From contig NZ_BCTA01000016.1 of the NCBI RefSeq assembly GCF_001570485.1, forward strand, positions 1-64,000: a stretch of 64,000 nt of DNA, read 5' to 3'. The notes under the pieces are model-generated. The model was not told the origin of the DNA and made no database searches. It was given only the letters and a program-made list of their open reading frames with translations. Position 1 is the first letter of the stretch. Each line of letters opens with the position of its first letter. Positions 37,802 to 48,754 of the stretch are shown piece by piece. A program made the position numbers and the translations under genes. Source of the stretch: Mycolicibacterium novocastrense (GTDB taxonomy: Bacteria; Actinomycetota; Actinomycetes; Mycobacteriales; Mycobacteriaceae).

Positions 37802-38461
37802 ATGGCCGAACAGGCAACAGCCGGCGGCCCCCAGGACGGCCGCGGGTCGCGGGGCGACCGCGACGGACGTGGCCGCCGCGACGATCGTGGCGGTCGTGGC
37901 CGCGACGGCGGCGACAAGAGCAACTACCTCGAGCGGGTCGTCTCGATCAACCGTGTCTCCAAGGTGGTCAAGGGCGGCCGCCGGTTCAGCTTCACCGCGC
38001 TGGTGATCGTCGGTGACGGCAAGGGCATGGTCGGCGTCGGATACGGCAAGGCCAAGGAAGTTCCCGCCGCCATCGCCAAGGGCGTCGAAGAGGCACGCAA
38101 GAATTTCTTCCGGGTTCCGCTGATCGGCGGCACCATCACCCACCCGGTGCAGGGCGAAGCCGCCGCCGGTGTGGTGATGTTGCGTCCGGCCAGCCCCGGT
38201 ACGGGTGTGATCGCCGGCGGTGCGGCTCGCGCGGTGCTGGAATGCGCCGGCGTGCACGACATCCTGGCCAAGTCGCTGGGCAGCGACAACGCGATCAACG
38301 TGGTGCACGCCACCGTCGCCGCGCTCAAGCTGCTGCAGCGCCCCGAAGAGGTCGCGGCCCGACGCGGGCTGCCCATCGAAGACGTGGCGCCTGCGGGCAT
38401 GCTGCGGGCGCGCCGGGAGGCCGAGGCGCTTGCCGCGTCGGCTGCGCGTGAAGGGTCGTAA
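37802..38461 (+). CDS. rpsE: 30S ribosomal protein S5
   Basis: A 219-residue S5 involved in decoding fidelity. An Arg/Asp/Gly-rich N-terminal tail (about 8-38) precedes the [38 protein letters not shown] double-stranded RNA-binding domain (about 40-105) and the C-terminal domain. I prefer the second of two consecutive ATGs (37802) because it lies 7 nt after AAGGA and matches the family MAEQ start. Confidence 0.97.
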   Translation: MAEQATAGGPQDGRGSRGDRDGRGRRDDRGGRGRDGGDKSNYLERVVSINRVSKVVKGGRRFSFTALVIVGDGKGMVGVGYGKAKEVPAAIAKGVEEARKNFFRVPLIGGTITHPVQGEAAAGVVMLRPASPGTGVIAGGAARAVLECAGVHDILAKSLGSDNAINVVHATVAALKLLQRPEEVAARRGLPIEDVAPAGMLRARREAEALAASAAREGS

Positions 38462-38464
38462 ATC

Positions 38465-38647
38465 ATGGCAGAGCTGAGGATCACCCAGGTGCGCAGCACC
38501 ATCGGTGCGCGCTGGAAGCAGCGGGAGAGCCTGCGGTCGTTGGGGCTGCGCAAGATTCGCCAGTCGGTCGTCCGTGAGGACAACGCGCAAACGCGCGGGT
38601 TGATCAAGACCGTGCATCACCTCGTAGAGGTGGAGGAAGTCAGATGA
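38465..38647 (+). CDS. rpmD: 50S ribosomal protein L30
   Basis: A 60-residue L30. The [51 protein letters not shown] pattern is complete. The stop overlaps the rplO start as ATGA. Confidence 0.97.
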   Translation: MAELRITQVRSTIGARWKQRESLRSLGLRKIRQSVVREDNAQTRGLIKTVHHLVEVEEVR

Positions 38648-39087
38648 GCGTTATCAAACTGCATGACCTGAAACCCGCACCCGGTTCGAAGACCGCCAAG
38701 ACCCGCGTGGGTCGCGGTGAGGGTTCGAAGGGTAAGACCGCGGGTCGCGGCACCAAGGGCACGAAGGCCCGTAAGAACGTCCCTGCGACGTTCGAGGGCG
38801 GCCAGATGCCGATCCACATGCGGCTGCCGAAACTCAAGGGTTTCCGCAACCGGTTCCGCACCGAGTACGAGGTCGTCAATGTCGGCGACATCAACAAGCT
38901 TTTCCCCAAGGGCGGCGACGTCGGTGTGGACGAGCTGGTGGCCGCGGGTGCGGTGCGCAAGAACGCGCTGGTGAAGGTGCTCGGCGACGGTAAGCTCACC
39001 GTGAAGGTGAACGTCACCGCGCACAAGTTCAGCGGCAGTGCTCGCGAAAAGATCACCTCCGCGGGCGGCTCGGCGACCGAGCTGTAA
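38644..39087 (+). CDS. rplO: 50S ribosomal protein L15
   Basis: A 147-residue L15, important in late 50S assembly. The basic Gly-rich N-terminal half ([26 protein letters not shown]) and the [21 protein letters not shown] segment identify it. It is the last gene of the spc operon in this arrangement, since secY lies 5.5 kb downstream. Confidence 0.97.
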   Translation: MSVIKLHDLKPAPGSKTAKTRVGRGEGSKGKTAGRGTKGTKARKNVPATFEGGQMPIHMRLPKLKGFRNRFRTEYEVVNVGDINKLFPKGGDVGVDELVAAGAVRKNALVKVLGDGKLTVKVNVTAHKFSGSAREKITSAGGSATEL

Positions 39088-39101
39088 ACCCCAAGCGACC
39101 G

Positions 39102-39135
39102 GAAGCCCCTGCCGTGAAGGTGGGGGCTTCTGTGT
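39102..39135 (+). terminator. spc operon terminator
   Basis: A GAAGCCCC(TG)CC / GG(TG)GGGGCTTC hairpin with a short GTGAA loop starts 14 bp after the rplO stop and is followed by TGTGTT. Confidence 0.8.
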
Positions 39136-39202
39136 TGGGCGGTGGTAACGCCACGCGCCGTCCGCCGATATGGTGCGTAGGCGTGACACATCAGGAGCAG
39201 AT

Positions 39203-39544
39203 ATGACCTACCTCCGCCGGCTCACCGCCGTCGTTGGGGCCGCCGGTATCGCTTTGTTCGGCGCCACGGCGACCGCCCATGCCCAGGACAACGATGCGAA
39301 GTTCGCCGATCAGGTCGAGGCTTTGCAGATTCCGCTGGGCGAAACGGACCTGCCGGCGTTGGGACGGGGTATCTGCGACATGCTCACCGCGGGGCTCGAG
39401 GGCAGCGCCAACCCGGTTCCTGTCGTACGCGGGGTGGTCAACCGCCTTGCCGGCAGCGGGATGGATCGCGGGCAGGCCGCGGGGCTGATGCGTGCGGCGG
39501 TCGCCGTCTACTGCCCGCAGCACGGCCGCTTCATGGGCCGCTGA
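39203..39544 (+). CDS. small secreted DUF732-like protein
   Basis: A 113-residue protein with a cleavable signal peptide (about 1-25, ending in ATATAHA). The mature part has two Cys (GRGICDML and AVYCPQH) spaced as in the mycobacterial DUF732 family, whose function is unknown. The ATG at 39203 has AGGAG 6-7 nt upstream; an ATG at 39170 would add 11 basic residues and spoil the signal peptide. Confidence 0.82.
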   Translation: MTYLRRLTAVVGAAGIALFGATATAHAQDNDAKFADQVEALQIPLGETDLPALGRGICDMLTAGLEGSANPVPVVRGVVNRLAGSGMDRGQAAGLMRAAVAVYCPQHGRFMGR

Positions 39545-39715
39545 CCGGACATCTTTGGAGTCGACGCAGCACCACCCCGGCTCACAATGAGAGCCCATGC
39601 AGCCCTTCGTTGTTCGGGGAGTTGCTGGCTCACCGCCCATCGACGTGACGAAACGGTTGTTGGGCGCCGAAGGCCGCGAACTCACGGTTCTCACCGGCGT
39701 GGGTACGCTCGAACC

Positions 39716-41512
39716 ATGTCCGCTTTCCTGCCCGGCATGTCCGGACTTCCCGGTCTCGACGACGTGCGCGCGCTGGCCCGGCGCATCGACACCGCCCGCC
39801 ACAACGGTGTCCCGAACGGGTGCGTGCTCGAACTCGATCTGACGTCGGTGCCGAATGAGACCGGTGGGTTCGACCCGCTCGCATTGATCTCTGGGACGGG
39901 CCGCCCGCTGTTGCTGAGGGAGGCCGTCGCAGCGATCCACCGGGCGGCTGAGGACGACCGGGTCGCCGGGCTGGTCGCCCGGGTGCAGCTGCCTGCCACG
40001 TCGCCGGGCCCGGTACAGGAACTGCGTTCGGCCGTCGCGGCGTTCAGCGAAGTCAAGCCGTCACTGGCGTGGGCCGAGACCTATCCCGGCACGCTGTCGT
40101 ACTACCTGGCATCGGCGTTCCGCGAGGTGTGGATGCAGCCCGCGGGCACCGTGGCTTTGGTGGGGTTCGCGACGAACGCACTGTTCCTGCGCGGCGCCCT
40201 CGACAAGATCGGGATCGAAGCGCAATACATCGCGCGCGGTGAATACAAGTCTGCGGCAAACCGATTCACCGAAGACGGCTATACCGAGGCTCATCGGGAG
40301 GCCGACGAACGGTTGATCCACAGCCTGCACGCCCAGGTGCTCGAGGCGGTCGCGCAGTCGCGTCACCTCGATCCTGCGGAGATCGACGCCCTCGCCGACA
40401 AGGCGCCATTGCTCCGCGACGATGCCCTCGCCGCAAGGCTGATCGACCATGTCGGCTTCCGCGACGAGGCCTATGCGCGCATGGCCGAACTGGTCGGCGC
40501 GCCGGGCTTCAAGCCGGGGGCGGACCCGGACGCCGACAACGCGCCACCGCGGCTGTTCCTGTCGCGTTATGCGCGTGCGACCGCGGACCGCCCGGCTCTG
40601 TCGATGCCGTCCATCCCGGGACGCAAGAAGGCGACGATCGCCGTGGTGACCCTGCACGGGCCGATCGTGAGTGGTCGCGGCGGCACGCAGCCGCTGCCGC
40701 TGGGCAGTTCGAGCGCGGGCGGCGACACGATCGCCGCGGCGCTTCGCGAAGCCGCCGCCGACGACGACGTTTCGGCGATCGTGCTGCGCATCGAGAGCCC
40801 GGGTGGTACGGTCACCGGCTCGGAAACGGTTTGGCGAGAGGTCAATCGGGCCCGCGACAAGGGCAAACCGGTGGTCGCATCGATGGGTGCGGTCGCGGCA
40901 TCGGGCGGCTACTACGTCGCGATGGCCGCCGATGAGATCGTTGCCAACCCCGGCACCATCACCGGATCGATTGGTGTGATGGCGGGAAAGATGGTGGCCC
41001 GCAACCTCAAGGACCGAATCGGTGTCGGCTCCGGAACAGTGCGTACCAACCGCAACGCCGACGCGTGGTCGCTCAACGAGCCGTTCACCGACGAGCAGCG
41101 CGCACAGGTGGAAGCCGAGGCGGACCTGCTCTACACCGATTTCATCGAGCGGGTCGCCGTGGGCCGCAGGATGAGCGTCGAGGCCGTCGACGCCGTTGCG
41201 CGCGGCCGGGTGTGGACCGGCGCGGACGCGCACGAGCGCGGGTTGGTCGATCACCTCGGCGGCCTACGCGCCGCGATCACGAGGGCCAAGGTGCTCGCGG
41301 GGATGGACACCGACGCCGAGGTCCGCATCGTCTCGTATCCCGGTTCGTCGCTGCTGGACCGGCTGCGGCCCAAGGCGTCCTCGCAGCCGGCGGCCTCGCT
41401 ACCGGACGCCGTCGTCGGACTGCTCGGGCGCTCCATGGTGCAGTTGGCCGACCAGACGGAGCGCTCGCTCAGTGGCGTTAGCGCGCTGTTGTTCGGCGAT
41501 TACCGATTCTGA
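39716..41512 (+). CDS. sppA: signal peptide peptidase SppA, 67K type (protease IV)
   Basis: A 598-residue SppA with two tandem S49 peptidase modules. The N-terminal half supplies the catalytic Lys (SAANRFTEDGYTEAHRE region, about 180-195) and the C-terminal half the nucleophile Ser (GAVAASGGYYVAMAADEIVANPGTITGSIGV, about 395-425). It degrades cleaved signal peptides at the membrane. The ATG at 39716 lacks a Shine-Dalgarno site but has TACGCT exactly 6 nt upstream, consistent with a leaderless message. No strong transmembrane helix is seen. Confidence 0.9.
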   Translation: MSAFLPGMSGLPGLDDVRALARRIDTARHNGVPNGCVLELDLTSVPNETGGFDPLALISGTGRPLLLREAVAAIHRAAEDDRVAGLVARVQLPATSPGPVQELRSAVAAFSEVKPSLAWAETYPGTLSYYLASAFREVWMQPAGTVALVGFATNALFLRGALDKIGIEAQYIARGEYKSAANRFTEDGYTEAHREADERLIHSLHAQVLEAVAQSRHLDPAEIDALADKAPLLRDDALAARLIDHVGFRDEAYARMAELVGAPGFKPGADPDADNAPPRLFLSRYARATADRPALSMPSIPGRKKATIAVVTLHGPIVSGRGGTQPLPLGSSSAGGDTIAAALREAAADDDVSAIVLRIESPGGTVTGSETVWREVNRARDKGKPVVASMGAVAASGGYYVAMAADEIVANPGTITGSIGVMAGKMVARNLKDRIGVGSGTVRTNRNADAWSLNEPFTDEQRAQVEAEADLLYTDFIERVAVGRRMSVEAVDAVARGRVWTGADAHERGLVDHLGGLRAAITRAKVLAGMDTDAEVRIVSYPGSSLLDRLRPKASSQPAASLPDAVVGLLGRSMVQLADQTERSLSGVSALLFGDYRF

Positions 41513-41521
41513 GCGAACGGG

Positions 41522-42421
41522 TCAGCGCTTGATCGCCGACAGGTAGCTCATATCGCTGAACAAGCCGATCGTGCTGTCCTCGTCGAACGTGAAACCGTTG
41601 GCGGCGTACGCATCCGGCATCTTCTGCGTCGTGACGTCCCATCCCCGGTCGGTCAGATAGTCGACCACGTCGTTGCGCTCACCGTGGTAGATGAGCTCGC
41701 CCATCTCGATGTTTTGTCCGTACGCCTGAAGCTTCTCGGCGATCTCCCGGGACCGCACGTCGGAGAACATGCTGACGTCGGGGATGTGCTCGGTGGCCAC
41801 CCGGCTACCGGGCGCACTCAGGTCATCGATCCGGTCGAACAGCAGGTCCTGAGCCTCGGGCGGCAGGTAGATCAGCAGCCCCTCGGCGATCCACGCGGTC
41901 GGTTGACTCGGATCGAAACCGTTGTCGCGCAGCGCCTTCGGCCAGTCGTCGCGCAAATCGATGGCCACCACGTGCCGGTCCGCGCTCGGTTCGGCACCCA
42001 AAGCCGCCAGGGTGTCACTCTTGAAGGCGATCACCTCGGGCTGGTCGAGTTCGAAAACGGTGGTGCCCGTCGGCCACCCCAGACGGTAGGCGCGGGCGTC
42101 GAGTCCGGCGGCCAGGATCACCGCCTGGCGGACACCTGCCGCCGCGGCGTCGGTGAACAGCCGGTCGAAATGGCGCGTGCGCACCGCCATTCCCTCGGCG
42201 GCGCGGCGGGTGTTGAAACGGGGGTCGATGGCGTCCAGTGATATCTCGCCGTCGAGCGCCCGGACGAAGAAGTCGAGGCCGACCGCGCGCACCAGGGGTT
42301 CGGCGTAGGGGTCGTCGATCAGACCCTCGCGGTGGCTCAGGACGCGCTGCGCTGCGACCATCGTCGCGGTCGAGCCGACGCTCGATGCAAGATCCCAGGT
42401 GTCGTTGTCGGTGCGGGCCAT
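41522..42421 (-). CDS. SAM-dependent methyltransferase, TIGR00027 family (copy 1)
   Basis: A 299-residue member of the large mycobacterial leucine-carboxyl-methyltransferase-like family (as Rv0726c/Rv0731c). The SAM-binding segment [16 protein letters not shown] (about 98-113) is followed by TTVFELDQPEVIAFK and AIDLRDDWP. The N-terminus ([24 protein letters not shown]) is shared with the two neighbouring paralogues. Substrates of this family are largely unknown. The gene order sppA - methyltransferases - secY is preserved relative to M. tuberculosis. Confidence 0.88.
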   Translation of the reverse strand: MARTDNDTWDLASSVGSTATMVAAQRVLSHREGLIDDPYAEPLVRAVGLDFFVRALDGEISLDAIDPRFNTRRAAEGMAVRTRHFDRLFTDAAAAGVRQAVILAAGLDARAYRLGWPTGTTVFELDQPEVIAFKSDTLAALGAEPSADRHVVAIDLRDDWPKALRDNGFDPSQPTAWIAEGLLIYLPPEAQDLLFDRIDDLSAPGSRVATEHIPDVSMFSDVRSREIAEKLQAYGQNIEMGELIYHGERNDVVDYLTDRGWDVTTQKMPDAYAANGFTFDEDSTIGLFSDMSYLSAIKR

Positions 42422-42430
42422 TGGCGCTCC

Positions 42431-43333
42431 TCAGTTGCGGGTTGCGATGATCGCGAGCGAATCACGCATCGGGGCAAGAAGTTCGGTGTCGGGAAATACT
42501 CGGCCGTACTCGGCGAACGCCTCGGGGCGGCTCTTGGTGGATACCGCCCACCCGTGTTCGGCCAGATACTCCACGACGTGGCGGCGCTCGCCCTCGTAGA
42601 ACAGGTGCGAGATGTCGAGGTGGACGCCGTTCTCGCCCCACTGCTTGCTGATCGCCTTACTGCGTTCCCCGATTGTCGCCGCGGCGTCGGGGTGGTATTC
42701 GGTGGCGAGTCTGCTGCCCGGTGCGCTCTGCGCGCCGATGTCGTCGAACAGCTTGTCCTGCGCTTCGGGCGGCAAGTAGACGAGCAGTCCTTCCGCACTC
42801 CACGCGGTCGGTTGCGTCGGATCGAAACCGTTGTCGCGCAGCGCTTTCGGCCAGTCCTCGCGCAGATCGACACCGATGGTGCGCAGCTGGGCCGAAGGGG
42901 CCGCCCCCAGCGAGGACATCGTCGCGGTCTTGAACTCGATCACCTGCGGCTGGTCGAGCTCGTAGACGACGGTGCCATCGGGCCACGGCAGCCGGTAGGA
43001 CCGCGAGTCCAATCCCGATGCCAGGATCACCGCCTGCCGGATCCCGCCTCCGGTGCAGGTCAGGAAGAAATCATCGAAGAACCGCGTGCGCACCGCGATC
43101 ATCCGCGCCATGAAGTCGGCCCCGGCGCCGTCGATGTCGTCACCTTCGATGCCGCCGTCGACCAGGCTCGTGAAGAAGTCGATGCCGACCGCGCGCACCA
43201 ACGGTGCGGCGTACGGATCGTCGAAGAGCGGGTCCTCCTCGCGGCTGGCGATCGCGCGGGCGGCCGCGACCATCGTGGCCGTGGTACCCACGCTCGATGC
43301 CGGATCCCAGCTGTCCGAATCCGTTCGGCTCAT
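42431..43333 (-). CDS. SAM-dependent methyltransferase, TIGR00027 family (copy 2)
   Basis: A 300-residue paralogue of the flanking genes with the same motifs: [48 protein letters not shown] and [17 protein letters not shown]. It lies 9 bp upstream of copy 1 on the same strand, and its start overlaps the copy 3 stop by 4 bp, so the three form an operon. The substrate is unknown. Confidence 0.88.
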   Translation of the reverse strand: MSRTDSDSWDPASSVGTTATMVAAARAIASREEDPLFDDPYAAPLVRAVGIDFFTSLVDGGIEGDDIDGAGADFMARMIAVRTRFFDDFFLTCTGGGIRQAVILASGLDSRSYRLPWPDGTVVYELDQPQVIEFKTATMSSLGAAPSAQLRTIGVDLREDWPKALRDNGFDPTQPTAWSAEGLLVYLPPEAQDKLFDDIGAQSAPGSRLATEYHPDAAATIGERSKAISKQWGENGVHLDISHLFYEGERRHVVEYLAEHGWAVSTKSRPEAFAEYGRVFPDTELLAPMRDSLAIIATRN

Positions 43334-44286
43334 TTCTCGAGTATGCCGCTGATGTACTGCATCTCACCGAACCTGCCGGCCTCGTCGTCCTCGGGCAGCG
43401 GCGGCAGACCGTTCTCGGCCAGCAGATCGCCGACGGTTCGGCGAGTCAGCCGCCAGCCCCGATTCTCGACATAGGCACCGGCCTCGTTGCGGTCACCGAT
43501 GTAGACGAGTTCGGAGAAGTCGAGTTCGAAGCCGTGTTCGCGCCACCGCTGGGCCGATTCCTGCATCCGGGCCAGCACCTTCTCGCGATCGTCCGGGTCG
43601 CTACTGGCGGGGCCGCTCTCGACGGCCACCCAGCTACCGGGAGCGCTCAATTCGGTGATGGTGTCGAGCAGCTTGTCCTGTGCTTCGGGCGGCAGATAGC
43701 CGAGCAGGCCCTCGGCGCTCCATGCGGTCGGCAGGGCCGGGTCGAAACCGGCGGCCCGCAACGCCGCCGGCCAGTCGAAGCGAAGGTCGATCGCCACCGC
43801 CCTGCGCTGTGCGGTCGGTTCGGCGCCGAGATCGGCCATTGCCTGGCTCTTGAACGCGATGACGTCGGGCTGGTCGATCTCGAAGACCGTCGTGCCGGCC
43901 GGCCAGGCCAACCGGTATGCGCGCGCATCGAGCCCCGACGCCAGGATCACCGCCTGCCGGACGCCCGCGACACCCGCGGCTTCGAAGAACTCATCGAAGA
44001 ACTTCGTCCGCACCGCCATGTTGTCGGTCATCCGGGCCATTCCGACCGTGGCCCCATCCGAGGTGTCGCCGTCGAGCTCCTCGAGCGTGAGCTCGCCGCC
44101 GGCTAGTCGAGTGAAGAAGTCCACGCCCACGGCGCGCACCAACGGCTCGGCGTACGGATCGGAGATCAGCGCGCCGTCACCCGTGCTGGCGATCGCCCGC
44201 GCCGCCGCGACCATCGTCGCGGTCGCGCCGACGCTCGACGCGAGATCCCAGGTGTCTCCCTCATATCGCGGGCCGGTCCGTGCCAT
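43330..44286 (-). CDS. SAM-dependent methyltransferase, TIGR00027 family (copy 3)
   Basis: A 318-residue paralogue, first gene of the three-gene run. It carries the same N-terminal [18 protein letters not shown] segment and the [31 protein letters not shown] motif. A small insertion near residues 70-80 and a longer C-terminus explain the extra length. The divergent gap to secY (264 bp) probably contains its promoter. Confidence 0.88.
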   Translation of the reverse strand: MARTGPRYEGDTWDLASSVGATATMVAAARAIASTGDGALISDPYAEPLVRAVGVDFFTRLAGGELTLEELDGDTSDGATVGMARMTDNMAVRTKFFDEFFEAAGVAGVRQAVILASGLDARAYRLAWPAGTTVFEIDQPDVIAFKSQAMADLGAEPTAQRRAVAIDLRFDWPAALRAAGFDPALPTAWSAEGLLGYLPPEAQDKLLDTITELSAPGSWVAVESGPASSDPDDREKVLARMQESAQRWREHGFELDFSELVYIGDRNEAGAYVENRGWRLTRRTVGDLLAENGLPPLPEDDEAGRFGEMQYISGILEK

Positions 44287-44419
44287 TTCAACTCCTGACG
44301 CTATTGATTAGTGGATATAACGAGATCGGTTCCACGGTATGTTCCCGGCCTGAGAGGTCGCTGTGAGGCGGGGACGATCAGCGGGATGCGGGCCAACGGG
44401 GCCCCAACTGTTACTCTCG

Positions 44420-44425
44420 TAGACT
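44420..44425 (+). promoter_or_regulatory. candidate minus-10 box of the secY promoter
   Basis: TAGACT lies about 125 bp before secY in the 264-bp gap; a clear minus-35 is lacking. The same gap carries two TTGACGGG copies (44428-44435 and 44457-44464), either of which might be part of another promoter. Confidence 0.35.
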
Positions 44426-44550
44426 GTTTGACGGGTAACTCTGCAGGCTGCGCGCTTGACGGGGGTCCGCACACGACTTAACCAAGACGCTGGTCGAATC
44501 CAGCCCCATCCGCACGCCGCGATCAACAGGCCGGCTGCGCAGGAGGAAGA

Positions 44551-45891
44551 GTGCTTTCGGCTTTCATCTCTTCACTCAGGACGGTCGACCTGAGGCGAAA
44601 GATCCTGTTCACCCTGGGCATCGTGATCCTTTACCGGGTCGGCGCCGCCATCCCGTCTCCGGGAGTGAACTACCCGAACGTGCAGGAGTGCATCGCAGAG
44701 GTCACCGGGGGTGAGTCCGGACAGATCTACTCGCTGATCAACCTGTTCTCCGGCGGCGCCCTGCTGCAGTTGTCGGTGTTCGCCGTCGGTGTGATGCCCT
44801 ACATCACCGCGAGCATCATCGTGCAGCTGCTGACCGTGGTGATCCCGCGGTTCGAGCAGCTGCGCAAAGAAGGACAGTCCGGCCAGGCCAAGATGACGCA
44901 GTACACGCGCTATCTGGCGATCGCGCTGGCCATCCTGCAGAGCACCAGCATCGTGGCGTTGGCGGCGAACGGCGGCCTGCTCCAAGGCTGCTCGCTGGAC
45001 ATCATCCAGGGCCAGAGCGAGGGGCTGAACATCTTCACCCTCGTCGTGATGGTGCTCGTGATGACCGCCGGCGCGGCGCTGGTGATGTGGATGGGTGAGC
45101 TGGTCACCGAGCGTGGCATCGGCAACGGCATGTCGCTGATCATCTTCGCGAGCATCGCCTCGGCGATTCCCGGTGAGGGTCAGACCATCCTCGAGAGCCG
45201 CGGCGGCCTGGTGTTCGCACTGGTCTGCGCCGGTGCGCTGGCGATCATCGTCGGCGTGGTGTTCGTCGAGCAGGGCCAGCGCCGGATCCCGGTCCAGTAC
45301 GCCAAGCGAATGGTCGGCCGCAAGATGTACGGCGGCACGTCGACGTACCTGCCGCTGAAGGTGAACCAGGCCGGCGTCATCCCGGTGATCTTCGCCTCGT
45401 CGCTGATCTACATCCCGCAGCTCATCACGCAGCTCATCCAGAGCGGCAGTTCCAACCCGAACAGCACCAACTGGTGGAACACGTTCGTCGCGAACTACCT
45501 CACAGATCCCAGCAGCCTGGCCTACATCGGGGTCTACTTCGCATTGATCGTGTTCTTCACCTACTTCTACGTCTCCATCACGTTCAATCCCGATGAGCGG
45601 GCCGACGAGATGAAGAAGTTCGGCGGCTTCATTCCCGGCATCCGGCCGGGTAAGCCGACCGCGGACTACCTGCGTTACGTGCTGAGCCGGATCACCCTTC
45701 CAGGGTCGATCTACCTGGGTCTGATCGCTGTGCTGCCGAACCTGTTCCTCTCCGTCGGAAGCAGCGGGCCCGTGCAGAACCTGCCGTTCGGTGGTGTGGG
45801 CGTACTGATCCTCGTCGGGGTTGGCTTGGATACCGTCAAACAGATCGAGAGCCAGCTGATGCAGCGCAATTACGAAGGGTTCCTGAAGTGA
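44551..45891 (+). CDS. secY: preprotein translocase subunit SecY
   Basis: A 446-residue SecY, the core of the Sec channel, with ten predicted transmembrane helices. Family motifs include the start-proximal [26 protein letters not shown] and the [32 protein letters not shown] stretch. The GTG at 44551 has AGGAGGAAGA just before it. The stop overlaps the adk start as GTGA, making secY-adk-map one operon. Confidence 0.97.
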   Translation: MLSAFISSLRTVDLRRKILFTLGIVILYRVGAAIPSPGVNYPNVQECIAEVTGGESGQIYSLINLFSGGALLQLSVFAVGVMPYITASIIVQLLTVVIPRFEQLRKEGQSGQAKMTQYTRYLAIALAILQSTSIVALAANGGLLQGCSLDIIQGQSEGLNIFTLVVMVLVMTAGAALVMWMGELVTERGIGNGMSLIIFASIASAIPGEGQTILESRGGLVFALVCAGALAIIVGVVFVEQGQRRIPVQYAKRMVGRKMYGGTSTYLPLKVNQAGVIPVIFASSLIYIPQLITQLIQSGSSNPNSTNWWNTFVANYLTDPSSLAYIGVYFALIVFFTYFYVSITFNPDERADEMKKFGGFIPGIRPGKPTADYLRYVLSRITLPGSIYLGLIAVLPNLFLSVGSSGPVQNLPFGGVGVLILVGVGLDTVKQIESQLMQRNYEGFLK

Positions 45892-46436
45892 GAGTCGTTC
45901 TGCTCGGACCGCCCGGCGCCGGCAAGGGCACACAGGCCCAGAAACTCTCCGAGAAGCTCGGCATTCCGCAGATCTCGACTGGCGATCTCTTCCGCAAGAA
46001 CATCGGCGACGGCACGCCGTTGGGGCTGGAAGCCAAGAAGTATCTCGACGCCGGCGACCTGGTGCCCTCCGAGCTGACGAACAAGCTGGTCGAGGACCGC
46101 ATCGAACAGCCGGATGCGGCCGACGGGTTCATTCTCGACGGCTACCCCCGCTCCGTGGAGCAGGCCAAGGCGCTCGACGACATGCTCAAGCGCCACGACA
46201 CCAAGCTCGACGCGGTGCTGGAGTTCAAGGTCTCCGAGGACGAGCTGTTCAAGCGGCTCAAGTCCCGGGGCCGCGAAGACGACACCGAAGACGTGATCCG
46301 CAACCGGATGCAGGTCTATCGCGACGAGACCTACCCGCTGCTCGAGTACTACAGCAGCAACAACCTGCAGCAGGTCGACGCGGTCGGCGCCCTCGACGAG
46401 GTCTTCGCGCGCGCTCTGCAGGCCCTCGGTAAGTAG
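45888..46436 (+). CDS. adk: adenylate kinase
   Basis: A 182-residue adenylate kinase (ATP + AMP to 2 ADP). The P-loop [10 protein letters not shown] (7-16), the DGYPRS motif and the RxxxR arginines ([15 protein letters not shown]) are present. It is the short form with a reduced LID and no zinc-finger cysteines, as in other mycobacteria. Confidence 0.96.
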   Translation: MRVVLLGPPGAGKGTQAQKLSEKLGIPQISTGDLFRKNIGDGTPLGLEAKKYLDAGDLVPSELTNKLVEDRIEQPDAADGFILDGYPRSVEQAKALDDMLKRHDTKLDAVLEFKVSEDELFKRLKSRGREDDTEDVIRNRMQVYRDETYPLLEYYSSNNLQQVDAVGALDEVFARALQALGK

Positions 46437-46441
46437 CGGAT

Positions 46442-47236
46442 ATGGGCCTGATGGGCCTGCGTGGACGCAAGGTCGTCCCGCAGCGCACCCCCGGTGAACT
46501 CGACGCGATGGCCGTCGCGGGAGCCCTGGTGGCGTCTGCCCTCGCCGCGGTCCGTCAGGCCGCCGCGCCCGGAGTGTCCACAGCGGCGCTCGACGAGGTC
46601 GCCGAATCGGTGATTCGCGACGGCGGAGGCATGCCGTCCTTCCTCGGCTATCACGGCTACCCGGCGAGCATCTGCGCTTCGGTCAATGACCGTGTCGTGC
46701 ACGGCATTCCGTCTGCAGAAGAGATCCTGGCGCCCGGGGACCTGGTGTCCATCGACTGCGGGGCGATCGTCGACGGCTGGCACGGCGACTCGGCGATCAC
46801 GTTCGGTGTCGGGACACTGATCCCCGTCGACGAGGCGTTGTCGCAGGCCACCAAGGAGGCCATGGAGGCCGGCGCTTCGGCGATGGTGCCCGGTAACCGG
46901 CTCACCGATGTCTCTCACGCCATCGAGACCGCGACGCGCGCCGCCGAGAAGCGGTACGGCCGCAAGTTCGGCATCGTCGACGGCTACGGCGGTCACGGCA
47001 TCGGGCGGCAGATGCACATGGACCCGTTCCTGCCCAACGAGGGCGCTCCCGGCCGCGGACCCCATCTGGCGGTCGGCTCGGTGTTGGCCATCGAGCCGAT
47101 GCTGACGTTGGGCACCACCAAGACGGTGGTTCTCGAAGACGAGTGGACCGTCGTCACCGCCGACGGCTCACGGGCGGCCCACTGGGAGCACACCGTGGCC
47201 GTCACCGAGGACGGGCCACGCATCCTCACTCAGTAA
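46442..47236 (+). CDS. map: methionine aminopeptidase, type I
   Basis: A 264-residue MetAP that removes initiator Met. The metal ligands fall in [17 protein letters not shown] (two Asp), [16 protein letters not shown] (His), LAIEPML (Glu) and AHWEHTVAV (Glu). It corresponds to the MapA copy next to adk. It ends 16 bp before the convergent katA gene. Confidence 0.95.
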   Translation: MGLMGLRGRKVVPQRTPGELDAMAVAGALVASALAAVRQAAAPGVSTAALDEVAESVIRDGGGMPSFLGYHGYPASICASVNDRVVHGIPSAEEILAPGDLVSIDCGAIVDGWHGDSAITFGVGTLIPVDEALSQATKEAMEAGASAMVPGNRLTDVSHAIETATRAAEKRYGRKFGIVDGYGGHGIGRQMHMDPFLPNEGAPGRGPHLAVGSVLAIEPMLTLGTTKTVVLEDEWTVVTADGSRAAHWEHTVAVTEDGPRILTQ

Positions 47237-47251
47237 GCCGCCCGCCGAGTA

Positions 47252-48742
47252 TCAGCCCTCACCCATGCCCTGGACCGGCTGGCTCACGGCCTCGGCCCGC
47301 ACGGCCTTCTCGATGCGGGCCCCGAGGTCGTCGTCGACCTTGCGCCAGTAGTCCAGCGACCGGTCGAGCACCTCGCCGGTGACTCCTTCGAGGCTGCCCG
47401 CGATGGTTTCGACCGCCGCGGTGCGTTGCGCGTCGTTCCACACCTTGCGCACCATCGTGCCGGCCTGGCCGAAGTCGTCGTCCTCGGCGTGCAATGAGTA
47501 CGCCGAGCGGACCAGTTCGGCGTCTGCCTCCCAGCCGTCCTCGGCCGGACCGGTGGTGTCCGACCACGGCCGGCCGCCGCTGTTGGGCGCGTACACCGGT
47601 GCGGCGCCCGAATGGTGGTAGGCCATCTGGCCGTCGAACATGTAGGAGTTCATCGGAACGCCGGCGCGCGGTTGGTTCACCGGCAGCTGGTGGAAGTTGG
47701 TGCCGATGCGGTTGCGCTGTGCGTCGCTGTAGGCGAACGCGCGACCGAGCAGCATCTTGTCCGGCGACAGCCCGATACCCGGCACGGTGTTGCCCGGGGA
47801 GAACGCCGCCTGTTCGATCTGGGCGAAGAAGTTCTCCGGGTTGCGGTTGAGCGTATAGGTGCCGACCGGGATGAGCGGGTAGTCCGCGTGCGGCCACACC
47901 TTGGTCAGGTCGAACGGGTTGAACCGGTAGTCGGCCGCCTCGGCGTAGGGCATCACCTGCACCGAGAGCCGCCAGCTCGGGTGCTCGCCGCGGTTGATCG
48001 CATCGAAGAGGTCCCGGCGGTGAAAGTCGCTGTCCTCACCGGCCAGGGCGGCGGCCTCGGCGTTGGTGAGGAACTCCAGACCCTGGTCAGTGTGGAAGTG
48101 GTACTTCACCCAGAACTTCTCGCCGGCGGCGTTGACCCACATGTAGGTGTGCGAGCCGTAGCCGTTCATGTGGCGCCAGGTCCGCGGCAGGCCGCGCTCA
48201 CCCATCAGGTAGGTCACCTGGTGGGCGGACTCGGGGTTCAAACTCCAGAAATCCCACTGCATCTGCGACGACCGCAGACCGGAGTCCGGCAGCCGCTTCT
48301 GGCTACGGATGAAGTGGGGGAACTTCATCGGGTCGCGCACGAAGAAGATCGGTGTGTTGTTGCCGACCAGGTCGTAGTTGCCTTCGGTCGTGTAGAACTT
48401 CAGCGAGTAGCCGCGCACGTCGCGCCACGTGTCCGGGCTGCCCTGCTCGCCGGCCACGGTCGAAAACCGGATCAGCAGATCGGTTTTCGCGCCCTTCTGG
48501 AACAGCGCGGCCTTCGTGAACTGCGAGACGTCCTCGGTGGCCGTGAAAACGCCGAAGGCGCCCGACCCCTTGGCGTGCGGGCTGCGTTCGGGCACCCGTT
48601 CACGGTTGAAATGGGCCATCTGCTCCAGGAAATGCACGTCGTGCAGGACGAGTGGTCCGTTGGAGCCGACGCTGAGCGTGTTGCGGTCACTGGGGGCCGG
48701 TGCGCCGGTGCCGGTCGTGGAGCCGAATTTCGAAGCGGTCAT
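47252..48742 (-). CDS. katA: monofunctional haem catalase
   Basis: A 496-residue small-subunit catalase that decomposes hydrogen peroxide. The distal His lies in the [20 protein letters not shown] signature (about 49-68), and the proximal haem-ligand Tyr in [17 protein letters not shown]. The ATG at 48742 was chosen because the GGAGA inside the preceding ATGGAGATTCCC serves as Shine-Dalgarno site; the ATG 12 bp upstream is less likely. It lies 12 bp downstream of the fur-like gene and is evidently cotranscribed with it. Confidence 0.95.
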   Translation of the reverse strand: MTASKFGSTTGTGAPAPSDRNTLSVGSNGPLVLHDVHFLEQMAHFNRERVPERSPHAKGSGAFGVFTATEDVSQFTKAALFQKGAKTDLLIRFSTVAGEQGSPDTWRDVRGYSLKFYTTEGNYDLVGNNTPIFFVRDPMKFPHFIRSQKRLPDSGLRSSQMQWDFWSLNPESAHQVTYLMGERGLPRTWRHMNGYGSHTYMWVNAAGEKFWVKYHFHTDQGLEFLTNAEAAALAGEDSDFHRRDLFDAINRGEHPSWRLSVQVMPYAEAADYRFNPFDLTKVWPHADYPLIPVGTYTLNRNPENFFAQIEQAAFSPGNTVPGIGLSPDKMLLGRAFAYSDAQRNRIGTNFHQLPVNQPRAGVPMNSYMFDGQMAYHHSGAAPVYAPNSGGRPWSDTTGPAEDGWEADAELVRSAYSLHAEDDDFGQAGTMVRKVWNDAQRTAAVETIAGSLEGVTGEVLDRSLDYWRKVDDDLGARIEKAVRAEAVSQPVQGMGEG

Positions 48743-48754
48743 GGGAATCTCCAT

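Noticed and set aside
39597..39842. 81-aa frame just upstream of and overlapping sppA
   Set aside because: Only its first half lies outside sppA, no Shine-Dalgarno site is present and the second half is a clear shadow of SppA; kept as possible noise.
44572..45933. 453-aa open frame antisense to secY
   Set aside because: His/Asp/Glu-rich composition is the mirror of hydrophobic SecY codons; no recognisable domain.
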